From positions 1 through 32,733 of the IMG/VR virus record IMGVR_UViG_3300021961_000351: 32,733 nucleotides of DNA, one strand, 5' to 3'. This document shows, piece by piece, positions 1 to 7,711 of this stretch. The notes under the pieces are model-generated. The model saw nothing but the letters and a program-made list of their open reading frames with translations. It did no database searches and had not been told where the DNA came from. The DNA is from a virus. Made by a program: the position numbers and the translations under genes. Positions within the stretch are counted from its first letter, which is position 1, and every line of letters starts with the position of its first letter.

Positions 1-1887
1 TGTATTGGCAATTGCCGAGTCTAAGTCTTGATCTGCACTTGCAGGCTGATTGTAAAGAGCAACTTTTGAAAGAGAAAACTTATTATTGTTAAAGTCATCC
101 GCACCGGAGCCTGTTACTAGTGTATCTAGCTTAAGAATTCCTAATAACTTAGAGTAAGAATCGATTAGTTTATTTCTTTCTCCTGATCCATTTGCTTTTA
201 AAACTGCATTTGTTACAATGTTTTCTGAAGGAACTCTTTCAAACTTGATGCCAAAGAAGTATCTAGCATCGGCTATTTCTAATGTTCCATTTTCTCCGGT
301 CCAAACATTACTTGCTTTGACTGCACCTCTTGTAGCTTTAAATCTCATAGGCACAGGAGGCATAATAGATGAAGATAAAACTTTATCAACATCGGCACCA
401 GGAACAAAGCTAAGTCTAGCAGCATTCAAGTTAGAAGATCCTTCGCCTACAACATTAGTATTATCTGACAAAGAGTTTGTTGTTTTAACAACAGGAAGAC
501 CTCTAAACCCGAATGGTAATGCTGTTTTTGGAATTTCTCTGTCTTCAACATCAGGGTGCATTACGATTCTTACAAAAGCTGATCTGTTCGGTCTTTTGCC
601 AGTTATATTTAATCTTCTTTCAGATTCAGTTTCAGCATCAAAATTGTAGAAAACTTTGTAATCCCCAATTTTGGAACCAACATAGTTTTCATCACCTGGA
701 TTTAGTGTACAATCAGCAAACTGCTCCAATATTTTCATGTCAGTGTCAGTATCTGTGTAATCTCTTACTAGAACTGTAAAAGTTCCGAAAGGATCTTTTT
801 CATTAGTTGATCTTCTTAAGTTTGATATTGATACTTTAACTCTTTTATTGCCAGATGCTCCATCATCCAAGGCTTCAAAATGGAAAAGATCATATTCAAC
901 ATCACCAAAAGGCTGTGAGATAAACGAAGTTGTTTTTGCTGTTTGGTACCTTGTATTAAAAGATCCAAAAAGCTCTGTAAACGATGTTCCAGCTCCGCCA
1001 GCTCCTGCGAGTATAGAAGCAGAACCTGATAGGATGCCAACAGCTGCGTCAGGGCTGTATTCAATACGTGCTAACTCATCTTCGACAGGAAAATCTGCGT
1101 AAAGATAATGTTGTTCTTCATTAAATCTATCTGGGTTTGTATTTAAAATCTTGCCAATGTAGTGCTTACTATCTGGATCTAAAGATGCAGTGTATATTTT
1201 AATACCATCTTTTGATTCATCGCTAGAAAAATTAGAACCTGCTGCTGAAGAAAGCACAAGCTTGAACATGCCCTGTTCAGGAGTTCCATCAAAACTTCTT
1301 ATCTTTGCTGTATCGTCTGCAGTAGTTGTTCCTGTATAGAAAGCATCATGGTCTAAAACTTCAAATCTAGAGCCTGATGCGGTCATTAGCATTGCTCTGA
1401 TTAGGTGCACATCACCGGCTCCATTCACCGATTGGTTGTCAGTAAATAAAGGCATTCCAAACCCTTCGTTGTCGCGTGGAATGTGTTTTGCAGCAAGAAA
1501 TTGAACTGTCCCATTGTACCTATTGTCTGAGTCTGATCTAGATCCAGAAAGTTTAAAGCCTGCATTTTTTACAGTTCCTGCAGTCTGAGTATTCGATATA
1601 TCTGTAGTTGTGCTATTTGCTCCTGCACCTAAAACTCTAACGTATGTTAATGCTGTCCTGTTTTTAAGCCATTCGTTGGCTGCGTAAGTCCCAAATTTTT
1701 CTGGATCTAATGAACCAAATTTATTTTCAAAATCTAAAAACGACCCGACGGTAACAGGAACAAAAGCCGGTCCTTTTTGTGCAGTACCTATAACGCCTGC
1801 AGGAACTCCTACAATTTCCGTTGTTCTTTGAGTTAAATCAATTTCACGCTCAAAAAAGCCCGGAGATCTGAAAGTTTGTTCTGCCAT
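1..1887 (-). CDS. gp18: Contractile tail sheath protein gp18 (3' end beyond window)
   Basis: Forms the contractile outer tube of the tail, polymerising around the inner tube and contracting at infection. The frame is open from the ATG at 1887 to base 1 (629 codons), so the C-terminus lies outside the window; T4 gp18 has 659 residues, so little should be missing. The N-terminus is typical of sheath proteins: MAEQTFRSPGFFEREIDL, then a segment with VPAGVIGTAQKGPAFVPV, GSFLDFENKFG and a conserved W...ALTYVRVLG stretch near residues 74-87. These belong to the sheath core domain. An AGGAG site sits 6 to 7 bases before the ATG. It follows gp13-gp14-gp15, the same gene order as in T4, and a TATAAT lies in the 60-base gap upstream. 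Family assignment is secure. Confidence 0.93.
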   Translation of the reverse strand, partial: MAEQTFRSPGFFEREIDLTQRTTEIVGVPAGVIGTAQKGPAFVPVTVGSFLDFENKFGSLDPEKFGTYAANEWLKNRTALTYVRVLGAGANSTTTDISNTQTAGTVKNAGFKLSGSRSDSDNRYNGTVQFLAAKHIPRDNEGFGMPLFTDNQSVNGAGDVHLIRAMLMTASGSRFEVLDHDAFYTGTTTADDTAKIRSFDGTPEQGMFKLVLSSAAGSNFSSDESKDGIKIYTASLDPDSKHYIGKILNTNPDRFNEEQHYLYADFPVEDELARIEYSPDAAVGILSGSASILAGAGGAGTSFTELFGSFNTRYQTAKTTSFISQPFGDVEYDLFHFEALDDGASGNKRVKVSISNLRRSTNEKDPFGTFTVLVRDYTDTDTDMKILEQFADCTLNPGDENYVGSKIGDYKVFYNFDAETESERRLNITGKRPNRSAFVRIVMHPDVEDREIPKTALPFGFRGLPVVKTTNSLSDNTNVVGEGSSNLNAARLSFVPGADVDKVLSSSIMPPVPMRFKATRGAVKASNVWTGENGTLEIADARYFFGIKFERVPSENIVTNAVLKANGSGERNKLIDSYSKLLGILKLDTLVTGSGADDFNNNKFSLSKVALYNQPASADQDLDSAIANT

Positions 1888-1908
1888 CAATTACTCCTAA
1901 AAAATCCT

Positions 1909-1914
1909 ATTATA
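1909..1914 (-). promoter_or_regulatory. Possible -10 element (TATAAT) upstream of the sheath gene
   Basis: The minus strand reads TATAAT in the gap between gp15 and the sheath gene, about 22 bases before the sheath ATG. No good -35 is found at 16-18 bases, and the match to the T4 late consensus TATAAATA is only partial. It may give extra transcription of a highly needed protein, or be chance in AT-rich DNA. Confidence 0.25.
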
Positions 1915-1947
1915 ACTATGTTTGTCTTTGCTAAACATCTATTTTAA

Positions 1948-3150
1948 TTATGTCTCAATTTCTTCAATTTCTTCAATTATCTCTGAAGATGCAACAGTTT
2001 CACCTGCTCTTTGATTTCTTGTCCTTATTCTTGAAAACTCAGTCTTTGTTGATTTTGTAAAAGGGTTTACAATAGTGTTTTGTATAACTTCTCTTGATTC
2101 TCCTCTTACTAATTCATGTTCTTTTATGTTGGTCAAGTCTTCAAGCACGTGTCTCTTGACTGTTTCTGACTTACGTTCAGGTTGATAGTTGATACTTTCA
2201 ACGTCGCCAATATTGACTCCAAAGCTTAAATTAGGCGCTGACACGTAACTTCTTAACATCTTAGGCATTCCTGGGTGTTTCGGATTGATAATGTAGCCAG
2301 GAATTGTAACAGAAAAAGTATGCTTAATAATCCTTTCAGACTCAGTAAAATCGTCTAAGTTGGTCCCGCTATTGGCAAACGGACCAGAGAAAAAAGCAAC
2401 TAATTCATAGCCTCCGCTTGTTATTATAGGAATTTCTTCTCCTTGTCCGGTAAAGCTAACAACTAGTGTTTCTAGCATTTGATTTGATTGTTGCATATAC
2501 TGCGTCCAGAAAATTACATCGTAAGTAACCGCCACAAATTCAGGATACGGGGCTTGTATTACCTCAAATATATTTTTACCTAATTCTTCTCCAAGACTCA
2601 ATTGCGCCAAGCTAGAGAATCTAGACGCTGTTCCTACACGTTTAGTAGATACAGTTCCTGGTTTTGCAATCGAACCGGGTGAGGGTGTGCTTAAAGAAAA
2701 GTTTTTAGCAGAAGACACATTGATTTGATTTTTAACATTTTGTTTATTGATAATGTTTTGGTATTTTCTATCTCTTTCGCTAAGTCTATATTTAATAACA
2801 TAGTTTTCCTGTTCTCTGAAAGCAATTGCAGTTTTTTTATTTGCCTGTGAAGGAGAAAAATCAATATTTTGACGCATAATTGAAATAAGCGGCAAAATTA
2901 AAGTGTTTTCTTTGTCTCTGATAGGATTTTTTCTTCTGGTAAGCGCAAACCTTTCACCTGAAGCGAAAATAACAGGAACTTTTTGAAGTGACCCTTTGTG
3001 ATTTACTTCAAAAGACAACTTTTTATCAAATAGTTCAAATATCGCTCTATCGATATCTTCTATTCCGATCGAAGGAATATCAAAATCTTCAGGTGCGTTA
3101 TTCCCGTCAAAATCTTTGATTATTTTTTCACCCTTTACTTGATGTCCCAT
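1948..3150 (-). CDS. gp15: Tail terminator / sheath stabiliser, gp15-like
   Basis: gp15 caps the finished tail and attaches it to the neck. The 400-aa product has the family pattern: a central VPVIFASGERFALTRR segment (residues about 57-74), then ILPLISIMRQNIDFSP, and after a low-conservation insert YPEFVAVTYDVIFWTQYM followed by QMLETLV near residues 200-228. It is longer than T4 gp15 (272 aa), with an N-terminal extension, a middle insert and an acidic C-tail of EIIEEIEEIE type. Start: an in-frame TTG at 3156 overlaps the gp14 stop, but the ATG at 3150 has a GAGAG site at better spacing and is preferred. It lies directly between gp14 and the sheath gene, as in T4. Confidence 0.8.
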   Translation of the reverse strand: MGHQVKGEKIIKDFDGNNAPEDFDIPSIGIEDIDRAIFELFDKKLSFEVNHKGSLQKVPVIFASGERFALTRRKNPIRDKENTLILPLISIMRQNIDFSPSQANKKTAIAFREQENYVIKYRLSERDRKYQNIINKQNVKNQINVSSAKNFSLSTPSPGSIAKPGTVSTKRVGTASRFSSLAQLSLGEELGKNIFEVIQAPYPEFVAVTYDVIFWTQYMQQSNQMLETLVVSFTGQGEEIPIITSGGYELVAFFSGPFANSGTNLDDFTESERIIKHTFSVTIPGYIINPKHPGMPKMLRSYVSAPNLSFGVNIGDVESINYQPERKSETVKRHVLEDLTNIKEHELVRGESREVIQNTIVNPFTKSTKTEFSRIRTRNQRAGETVASSEIIEEIEEIET

Positions 3151-3152
3151 AA

Positions 3153-3824
3153 TCAATTGCTCTCTTCGTCATAGAAAGATGATCCTACGCCTCTTGGATC
3201 TCCTTTCGGAGATACTTCTTTGGGTCCAGAAATAGGATTGTCAAGTACACCATTTTCTCTTAGCTGTCTAATGTCTCCTGTTTCACCCAATTTATTCTTT
3301 TCAAATCCTCGCTGCTGAACAAAAGTGTCTTGCACAGCATCACTATCTGAATATGCTTCCGAAGTTGGGCCAAATATTTTCGCCAAAAATTGACCTTTTC
3401 TGGACTGTTTACCAGTAATTGTAATATAACTTTTGTGCTCAATTTGACCAAAAATTACATCTGAAGAAGGACCTTTGATTACTTCAAAGAATGTAGAGCC
3501 GTATGAAAAGAAATCACCTTCAAGAACTTCAATGCCTTTGTCTAATAAGTCTCTTGACTGAACATAAGCCTCTACTGTATAGTATTCTTCAGAACCAAAT
3601 CTATTTGTTCTAATTTCTTGTGGCTCATACTTTACTAAACAATCTATTTCTATTGGATTTTCAAAAACTTTGTCAGGTGATTCTTCATAGACATCATGAA
3701 CTTTTGATTTAACTTCAGATATTGGAAAATAGTAAATCTTTTGACCTACAACATCTTTTACAAGTTCTTTAGCTATGTCATTGATAAAGTTTATCTCTCT
3801 AGGAGTGATAAAAAATCTACCCAT
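3153..3824 (-). CDS. gp14: Neck / head-completion protein gp14-like
   Basis: gp14 works with gp13 to close the filled head and provide the tail docking site. The 223-aa product resembles the gp14 family in its N-terminal two thirds: an opening helix, IYYFPISEVKSKVHDVYEES (residues about 29-48), a beta stretch with PIEIDCLVKYEP, and GDFFSYGSTFFEVIK followed by FGQIEHKSYITITG. The C-terminal third (from about residue 145) is Gly/Asp/Ser-rich and looks disordered. ATG at 3824 is preceded by GGGG and lies 3 bases after the gp13 stop. The family is diverse, so the call rests on both sequence pattern and position between gp13 and gp15. Confidence 0.74.
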   Translation of the reverse strand: MGRFFITPREINFINDIAKELVKDVVGQKIYYFPISEVKSKVHDVYEESPDKVFENPIEIDCLVKYEPQEIRTNRFGSEEYYTVEAYVQSRDLLDKGIEVLEGDFFSYGSTFFEVIKGPSSDVIFGQIEHKSYITITGKQSRKGQFLAKIFGPTSEAYSDSDAVQDTFVQQRGFEKNKLGETGDIRQLRENGVLDNPISGPKEVSPKGDPRGVGSSFYDEESN

Positions 3825-3827
3825 AAT

Positions 3828-4982
3828 TTACCCCATGATTATTGCCTTACCTATAGGCATTGGAATGTAACGCAACTGCTTGTTCATCTGCTCAGCACGA
3901 GTAGACTGAATCTCTACCAACTTATCATAAGTCATTGTATCTAACATTTCTCTCAACTGTGTCTTTAGTTCTTTTTGATCTTCTCTTCCTTGACTTATTA
4001 AATCACTTCCATTTAATGTGACGTCACCGCCCGGAATTGGTATATTGCCAAACTTAGATCTAATTAAGCCTAATTGTTCTTTAGAAAGTGCAAGTGTATA
4101 TTGCCTAATCCATTGCTTTCCAATAGAGTTAATTCTTGAATATGTTAAATTACCAAAAGGAATATTTGACATATTTGAGACACCGTGAATCATTTCGTCT
4201 TTATAAGCAGGATCCATAGGGTCAGCATACTGTCTAACTCTTACCCAAAGTTTTCTTGTATCTGATGTAGGTGTCGGAAAGATTCTAATTTTTGTACCAG
4301 AAACTTCATATGAGTAATTTGACCTTCTTACTCTGTTAGAAAGATCAAGCTGACCTGCTCTTAAAATGTCTTCAAAAACAGGAAGTACATAAAAAATAGT
4401 TTCTGGAGTAAAAGACTCAAAAGAAAACTCGTTGTTAAGATAATTGATAGCTGATGTTGTATCAAAAAATCTATATGCTGCCTGTGGGTTAAAATGAAAC
4501 ATTTCAACAATCTTAAGTTTTCCTTTAGCGTTGTCAAAAATTGCTGCACCGCTTTCATCTTTCAGCTCTGTGTAAAGATCGTAGTCTTGTCGTCCAAGCT
4601 CTAACTCAATCGAACCAGATCTTGTGTTATAAGATCCTCCGACTCCTGCTTCCATAGCATAAGGTTCAGCAAATCTTGTCAAGTATTCAAGATTGTCGCG
4701 GACATATTTTTCTTCTGCACCAGTCATAGAACCTGTAGCAAAACCGAGAAAATTAACAAGCTGTGACTTTGCTTGATATTGATTTAAGATGGAACTGTAT
4801 TCTAGAGAAGACTCTTCCATGTTGCCCCAAATTTGCTTTTTTGTGAGCTCAACACTTAAAACATCGTCACCTAGTTTTCTTTTAATAAATGTAACCATTT
4901 GATCTGCTTCTGTGGAAAAATCAGAGTCAGAGTCAAATATTCCGAAGGGTGTGGGCGCAGTCGTAGTAGTAAATGTTGCCAC
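3828..4982 (-). CDS. gp13: Neck protein gp13-like
   Basis: gp13 binds the portal side of the filled head, with gp14, before tail joining. The 384-aa product has the gp13-like features IFYVLPVFEDILRAGQLDL (residues about 197-215), SNYSYEVSGTKIRIFPTP and KLWVRVRQY, then a helical C-terminus ending in RYIPMPIGKAIIMG. The start is GTG at 4982: a GGAG site lies 6 bases upstream, no in-frame ATG lies nearby, and the N-terminus begins ATFTTTTAPTPFGIF. It is the first gene of the gp13-gp14-gp15-gp18 set. A host-type promoter candidate lies in the 60-base gap before it. Confidence 0.74.
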   Translation of the reverse strand: MATFTTTTAPTPFGIFDSDSDFSTEADQMVTFIKRKLGDDVLSVELTKKQIWGNMEESSLEYSSILNQYQAKSQLVNFLGFATGSMTGAEEKYVRDNLEYLTRFAEPYAMEAGVGGSYNTRSGSIELELGRQDYDLYTELKDESGAAIFDNAKGKLKIVEMFHFNPQAAYRFFDTTSAINYLNNEFSFESFTPETIFYVLPVFEDILRAGQLDLSNRVRRSNYSYEVSGTKIRIFPTPTSDTRKLWVRVRQYADPMDPAYKDEMIHGVSNMSNIPFGNLTYSRINSIGKQWIRQYTLALSKEQLGLIRSKFGNIPIPGGDVTLNGSDLISQGREDQKELKTQLREMLDTMTYDKLVEIQSTRAEQMNKQLRYIPMPIGKAIIMG

Positions 4983-5010
4983 AAAAGTCTCCAGACAGGG
5001 TTAGTCTTTA

Positions 5011-5039
5011 TATATATTCTCGAGAGTTTTGATTGACAA
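5011..5039 (-). promoter_or_regulatory. sigma70-like promoter candidate before gp13
   Basis: The minus strand has TTGTCA (5039-5034), a 17-base spacer, then TATATA (5016-5011) followed by AAG. The -35 matches the consensus at 5 of 6 positions and the -10 at 4 of 6. It lies in the 60-base gap before gp13 and would start transcription of the neck/sheath set. The TATATAAA stretch could instead be a degenerate T4-type late element. Confidence 0.42.
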
Positions 5040-5042
5040 AAA

Positions 5043-5438
5043 TTATCCGACGCCTTCAAATCCGTTCGATGCAGTTAAAATTGGAAATTGATCTTTGTCG
5101 ATTGCTGTGTAGCCTGCAAAAACGCAAAAAGGCAAACTTGAGCTTGATGAACTAACAAACAATGAAGTGCATTTAACTTCAATACGAGGCGTCATTTCGC
5201 CATCATGCAATTCAAAATAATTTGAATTTGAAGGCAAAAAACAGTTTTCTGTGAATCCAAACATTAAAGTTTTAGAAGAGCTATGCCCACCGTTATGAAC
5301 AACTATCCATCTTGTTACACCCGGGAAGGATATTTCTCTGGCTTCATTGTTTAAAATTGAACTTGTTAAATAGGGCCAGCTGCTAACTTGATATTCGGGA
5401 ACAAACCCAAGTCCTGGTTTTGGATTATTTAAGCTCAT
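5043..5438 (-). CDS. Small putative virion protein, function unknown
   Basis: 131 aa, no signal peptide or membrane segment, predicted mostly beta. It opens with GLGFVPEYQVSSWPYLTSS and contains a central VTRWIVVHNGG strand and a Ser-rich SSSSSSLPF loop; it ends FPILTASNGFEGVG. The opening and closing segments recall small structural proteins of other tailed phages, but that is from memory and cannot be tested here. The compact beta fold and the position between head and neck genes suggest a decoration or vertex protein (inference). ATG at 5438 has an AGGAG site, and the gene starts 8 bases after the preceding stop. Confidence 0.6.
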   Translation of the reverse strand: MSLNNPKPGLGFVPEYQVSSWPYLTSSILNNEAREISFPGVTRWIVVHNGGHSSSKTLMFGFTENCFLPSNSNYFELHDGEMTPRIEVKCTSLFVSSSSSSLPFCVFAGYTAIDKDQFPILTASNGFEGVG

Positions 5439-5446
5439 TTTTTCTC

Positions 5447-6175
5447 CTAATTTTCATTATTTTTCCTTAAATAGTGATCCACGGCTCCAGCGCCGAGGCT
5501 AGAATTGTATCTTCTTTTCCACATTTGTGCTCTTTCTTTTATCGAAGGTAGTTCTTTTATATTATCTGGAGAAAAAGATCGTGCCATGTGCAAAACATGT
5601 AAAAGAGCAAATATCGCACCTGATTTAATATTTTCTTTAATTTGATTATTGTCGTAATCTTCTATCTTGCGTCCATCTTCTATTCCAGACAGCTTTTTTC
5701 TATTTTCAAAAAAAATAGATCTCCACTTTTTTAAATTTATATTAGTTTTAGAGTTATCAATAGAAGAATTTGTCAGCTGAAATGGATTTACTTTGTGATG
5801 AGTAAAAGAACTTCCGCCTGTTGGGTCACCACCAGACTCAGCTCTTGCGATTTCTCTAAGGTAGTTTTTAAGAAACTGATTGTTATCTAAACCAAAAAAC
5901 TTTAATGCTCTGTCAATGGCTTTGTCAACTTCTTCTGATGATATAGTATACCCGCCGTCTGAGTTTCCTTCGCTAAGAGCTTTGTTGCGCTCAACTGCTC
6001 GGAGCTGACGCAATGCTTTTTCACGCGACATAGGCTTCTTAGAAAGTGCTCTTCGAGTTTTTCTGCCTTTTTGCGGCTTCTTTGGATAGACTTTGTAGCC
6101 ACCCTTGACCTTTCTTATTTCCTCATCCACAAGTGAGGCAATGATCTCTCTTAAAAGGGCTGCTGGGACCTTCAC
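5447..6175 (-). CDS. Putative virion-associated muralytic protein (lysozyme/SLT-like)
   Basis: 242 aa. N-terminus: an amphipathic helix LLREIIASLVDEEIRKV, then the basic module GGYKVYPKKP and ALSKKPMSREKALRQLRAVE (residues about 25-62), a short motif I associate with virion proteins of large phages and giant viruses. C-terminal domain (about 80-240): LREIARAESGGDP with candidate catalytic Glu113, followed by NPFQLTNSSID at the place where lytic transglycosylases have GLMQ. The C-terminal helices carry ALLHVLHMAR. No signal peptide, so it is more likely packaged in the virion than a lysis enzyme. Start is GTG at 6175 with AGGAG 6 bases upstream. The activity is inferred; substitutions around the Glu motif make it a weak-to-moderate call. 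Confidence 0.6.
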   Translation of the reverse strand: MKVPAALLREIIASLVDEEIRKVKGGYKVYPKKPQKGRKTRRALSKKPMSREKALRQLRAVERNKALSEGNSDGGYTISSEEVDKAIDRALKFFGLDNNQFLKNYLREIARAESGGDPTGGSSFTHHKVNPFQLTNSSIDNSKTNINLKKWRSIFFENRKKLSGIEDGRKIEDYDNNQIKENIKSGAIFALLHVLHMARSFSPDNIKELPSIKERAQMWKRRYNSSLGAGAVDHYLRKNNEN

Positions 6176-6240
6176 AGATGACTCCTGTTAAACATTGTTT
6201 GCTTGCTAATATAGATAGGTGGTTTGCGTTTAAAGTGTCC

Positions 6241-6274
6241 CAGAAACAAAACAAGCAGCTCTAAAAAGAGCTGC
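6241..6274 (-). terminator. Rho-independent terminator after the 87-aa gene
   Basis: On the minus strand GCAGCTCT (6274-6267), a TTTT loop and AGAGCTGC (6262-6255) form a perfect 8-bp stem, followed by TTGTTTTGTTT. It lies 24 bases after the stop of the 87-aa gene and separates it from the muralytic gene. Confidence 0.88.
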
Positions 6275-6298
6275 CTGAAATTGTCTTATCTTAAAAGA

Positions 6299-6562
6299 TT
6301 AGGACTGACCACCGACGACAGTACCGTCTGAGTCAGCTGTAGGTACAGCGTTGTGCCTCTTGAGCGTACCATCTGACTCGAAAAACAAGTACCAGGTCTC
6401 TCCTGTAGGCGCCTGCAAAGATATGTAAGCGGGTGTGTTGCTTCCAGCTCCACACTTAAGATCAATGTGTCCTGCCTCAGCTGAGCCTGAAACTGCTACT
6501 TCAAAACCGTTACCAGTTATCTGGTGCAAACCTTTTGTGTCTGTTACTAATACTTTTGGCAT
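6299..6562 (-). CDS. Small, probably abundant virion protein, unknown function
   Basis: 87 aa, predicted beta-rich: MPKVLVTDTKGLHQITGNG, a Gly/Ala/Ser-rich middle (VAVSGSAEAGHIDLKCGAG), WYLFFESDGTLKRHN and a Gly-rich tail ending VVGGQS. I do not recognise a named family. The ATG at 6562 has AGGAG at 8 bases; an upstream in-frame TTG at 6595 lacks such a site. The gene is a complete transcription unit, with a T4-type late promoter and leader hairpin upstream and a terminator downstream. Its sequence is visibly richer in G+C than most neighbours, like the capsid gene. This suggests strong late expression, consistent with a head decoration or tail tube-like protein (inference). Confidence 0.65.
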   Translation of the reverse strand: MPKVLVTDTKGLHQITGNGFEVAVSGSAEAGHIDLKCGAGSNTPAYISLQAPTGETWYLFFESDGTLKRHNAVPTADSDGTVVGGQS

Positions 6563-6599
6563 AATTTTCTCCTTTTTGAGTTTACTTGTTCGCAAGATT

Positions 6600-6638
6600 C
6601 TAACACGCCGGCGAGGTCGACTTTATGCAATGTGTTAG
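6600..6638 (-). promoter_or_regulatory. Possible 5'-terminal mRNA stem-loop in the leader of the 87-aa gene
   Basis: On the minus strand CTAACAC (6638-6632) pairs perfectly with GTGTTAG (6606-6600) across a 25-base loop. With the late promoter at 6642-6649, transcription would begin near 6635-6637, so the stem would lie almost at the 5' end of the mRNA. 5'-terminal stems are known to protect bacterial mRNAs from RNase E/RppH-dependent decay. The stem is short and the loop long, so this is tentative. Confidence 0.38.
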
Positions 6639-6641
6639 GCC

Positions 6642-6649
6642 TATTTATA
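6642..6649 (-). promoter_or_regulatory. T4-type late promoter (TATAAATA)
   Basis: The minus strand has an exact TATAAATA, the T4 late promoter element recognised by gp55-type sigma with sliding clamp. It lies directly after the stop of the 81-aa gene and 79 bases upstream of the 87-aa gene's ATG. No -35 is needed for this class. It is the only exact copy I found upstream of a gene here. Confidence 0.7.
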
Positions 6650-6650
6650 T

Positions 6651-6896
6651 CTATAGGTCACGTACCATTTTTTCTAGTTTTTGTCTATACTCATCACGAG
6701 ACATGCCTTCTGGTCTTTCTTGAAGTCTTAGCTTGAGGTATTGAATAACACTGTCAACGCGAGCATCTGCACCTCCTGCAGGCTTCTTTGCCAATTCACG
6801 CTTAAGTGCAGTGACTTCTGCTTTTAGAGCTGCAACTTCTGCAACTAATGCCTCAACATCTGGTGCAGCCTGTGCTGCAGTTTTTCCTCTTGTCAT
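6651..6896 (-). CDS. Small coiled-coil protein, unknown function
   Basis: 81 aa. Residues about 12-38 form regular heptads (VEALVAEVAALKAEVTAL type), a clear coiled coil, followed by a Gly/Ala linker and a charged C-terminal helix with SVIQYLKLRLQERPEG and RQKLEKMVRDL. Ala-rich and soluble. The ATG at 6896 has a strong GGAGG site 5 bases upstream. It is likely an oligomeric structural or assembly protein given its place among late genes, but nothing names it. Confidence 0.6.
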   Translation of the reverse strand: MTRGKTAAQAAPDVEALVAEVAALKAEVTALKRELAKKPAGGADARVDSVIQYLKLRLQERPEGMSRDEYRQKLEKMVRDL

Positions 6897-6923
6897 AATT
6901 CCTCCATTTTAAAGAATGTTCGA

Positions 6924-6935
6924 TATAATTATAAT
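6924..6935 (+). promoter_or_regulatory. Tandem TATAAT elements between divergent genes
   Basis: Two TATAAT hexamers abut (6924-6929 and 6930-6935) on the plus strand, 29-40 bases before the plus-strand ATG at 6964. The centre is palindromic, so a TATAAT also reads on the minus strand toward the coiled-coil gene. No good -35 is seen in either direction, so strength is uncertain. Confidence 0.38.
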
Positions 6936-6963
6936 CGTAAATAGCTTTTTACTGGAGTAAAAA

Positions 6964-7296
6964 ATGATCATTAGAAATAGCAGAGTTCCAAAAATGCTTT
7001 CACTTGTCATTGATGCTTATGCAGTAGCAATCTGGCCTTTTATTTTTATTCGTGATGAAGGAAGCGAAAGAGTTATCGCACATGAAAAAATCCACCTGCG
7101 TCAACAGGTGGAGTTAGGAATTATTGGATTTTATATTTTGTATGCAGCTTTTTGGCTTTTTTACATGTTTAAACTTAGAGACAAGAGAGCAGCATATTAT
7201 GCAATACCTTTCGAGCGCGAAGCTTATGCAGGTGATTTTGCCGGAGAACGCTATTTAGAAAGGCGCCACAATTACGAATGGCTTAATTTCCTGTAG
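6964..7296 (+). CDS. Small membrane protein with HExxH motif (putative zinc peptidase-like)
   Basis: 110 aa, the only plus-strand gene of the window. His40-Glu41-x-x-His44 (HEKIHLRQQ) is followed by a hydrophobic segment (about 52-69, GIIGFYILYAAFWLFYMF) and by FEREAY (Glu86 a possible third metal ligand), resembling small bacterial membrane proteins of M48/M56-like type. A shorter hydrophobic stretch lies at 13-29. A GGAG site precedes the ATG by 6 bases. Its last 14 bases overlap the end of the convergent dUTPase gene. Solitary opposite orientation and bacterial-like family suggest an acquired accessory gene acting at the host membrane. Protease activity is unproven. Confidence 0.68.
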   Translation: MIIRNSRVPKMLSLVIDAYAVAIWPFIFIRDEGSERVIAHEKIHLRQQVELGIIGFYILYAAFWLFYMFKLRDKRAAYYAIPFEREAYAGDFAGERYLERRHNYEWLNFL

Positions 7297-7711
7297 ATCC
7301 AAAGCCGCCGTCGCCCCTGTTTGTTTCTGATAGCTCTTCAACTTCACGAAGTTTAACAGTCGGTCTTTTAACTATAAGAAGCTGTCCGATCTTATCGCCA
7401 GGATAGTAAGATTTTCCGCCTCTTCCTTTCGTCTTGGTAAATTTTAGCATAATATCTCCCCGATAATTAGAGTCAATTACACCAACAGAATTGCCAAGAA
7501 AGAATTCTGTCTTAGTAACAGAGCTTCGAGGAAATAGCAGACCTACAAATCCTTGTGGTATTTCTATAGCAATACCTGTATTAAAGACAATGTTGCCGTT
7601 GCTGTCTTCTTCTCTTGATACCGCCCACAAATCAAGACAGCCATCACCTTCTAAAGAATAACTAGGTTTGACAGCATCTGGATGCGTCTTTTTAAAATTT
7701 GCAAAAATCAT
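7283..7711 (-). CDS. dut: dUTP diphosphatase (trimeric dUTPase)
   Basis: Hydrolyses dUTP to dUMP and pyrophosphate, keeping uracil out of phage DNA and supplying dUMP for dTMP. All five motifs of the trimeric family are present: DGCLDLWA (23-30), PRSS (61-64), GVIDSNYRG (77-85, with catalytic-site Asp80 and Tyr83), GDKIGQ (105-110) and the C-terminal arm RGDGGFGSTG (132-141). The length of 142 aa is usual. Its ATG overlaps the TGA of the preceding gene (ATGA), so the pair is translationally coupled and driven by the host-type promoter at 7996-8024. The 3' end overlaps the convergent plus-strand gene. Confidence 0.97.
   Translation of the reverse strand: MIFANFKKTHPDAVKPSYSLEGDGCLDLWAVSREEDSNGNIVFNTGIAIEIPQGFVGLLFPRSSVTKTEFFLGNSVGVIDSNYRGDIMLKFTKTKGRGGKSYYPGDKIGQLLIVKRPTVKLREVEELSETNRGDGGFGSTGN

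Noticed and set aside
218-1102. Plus-strand frames and a short minus-strand frame within the sheath gene
   Set aside because: They lie in other frames of a clear, continuous sheath coding region.
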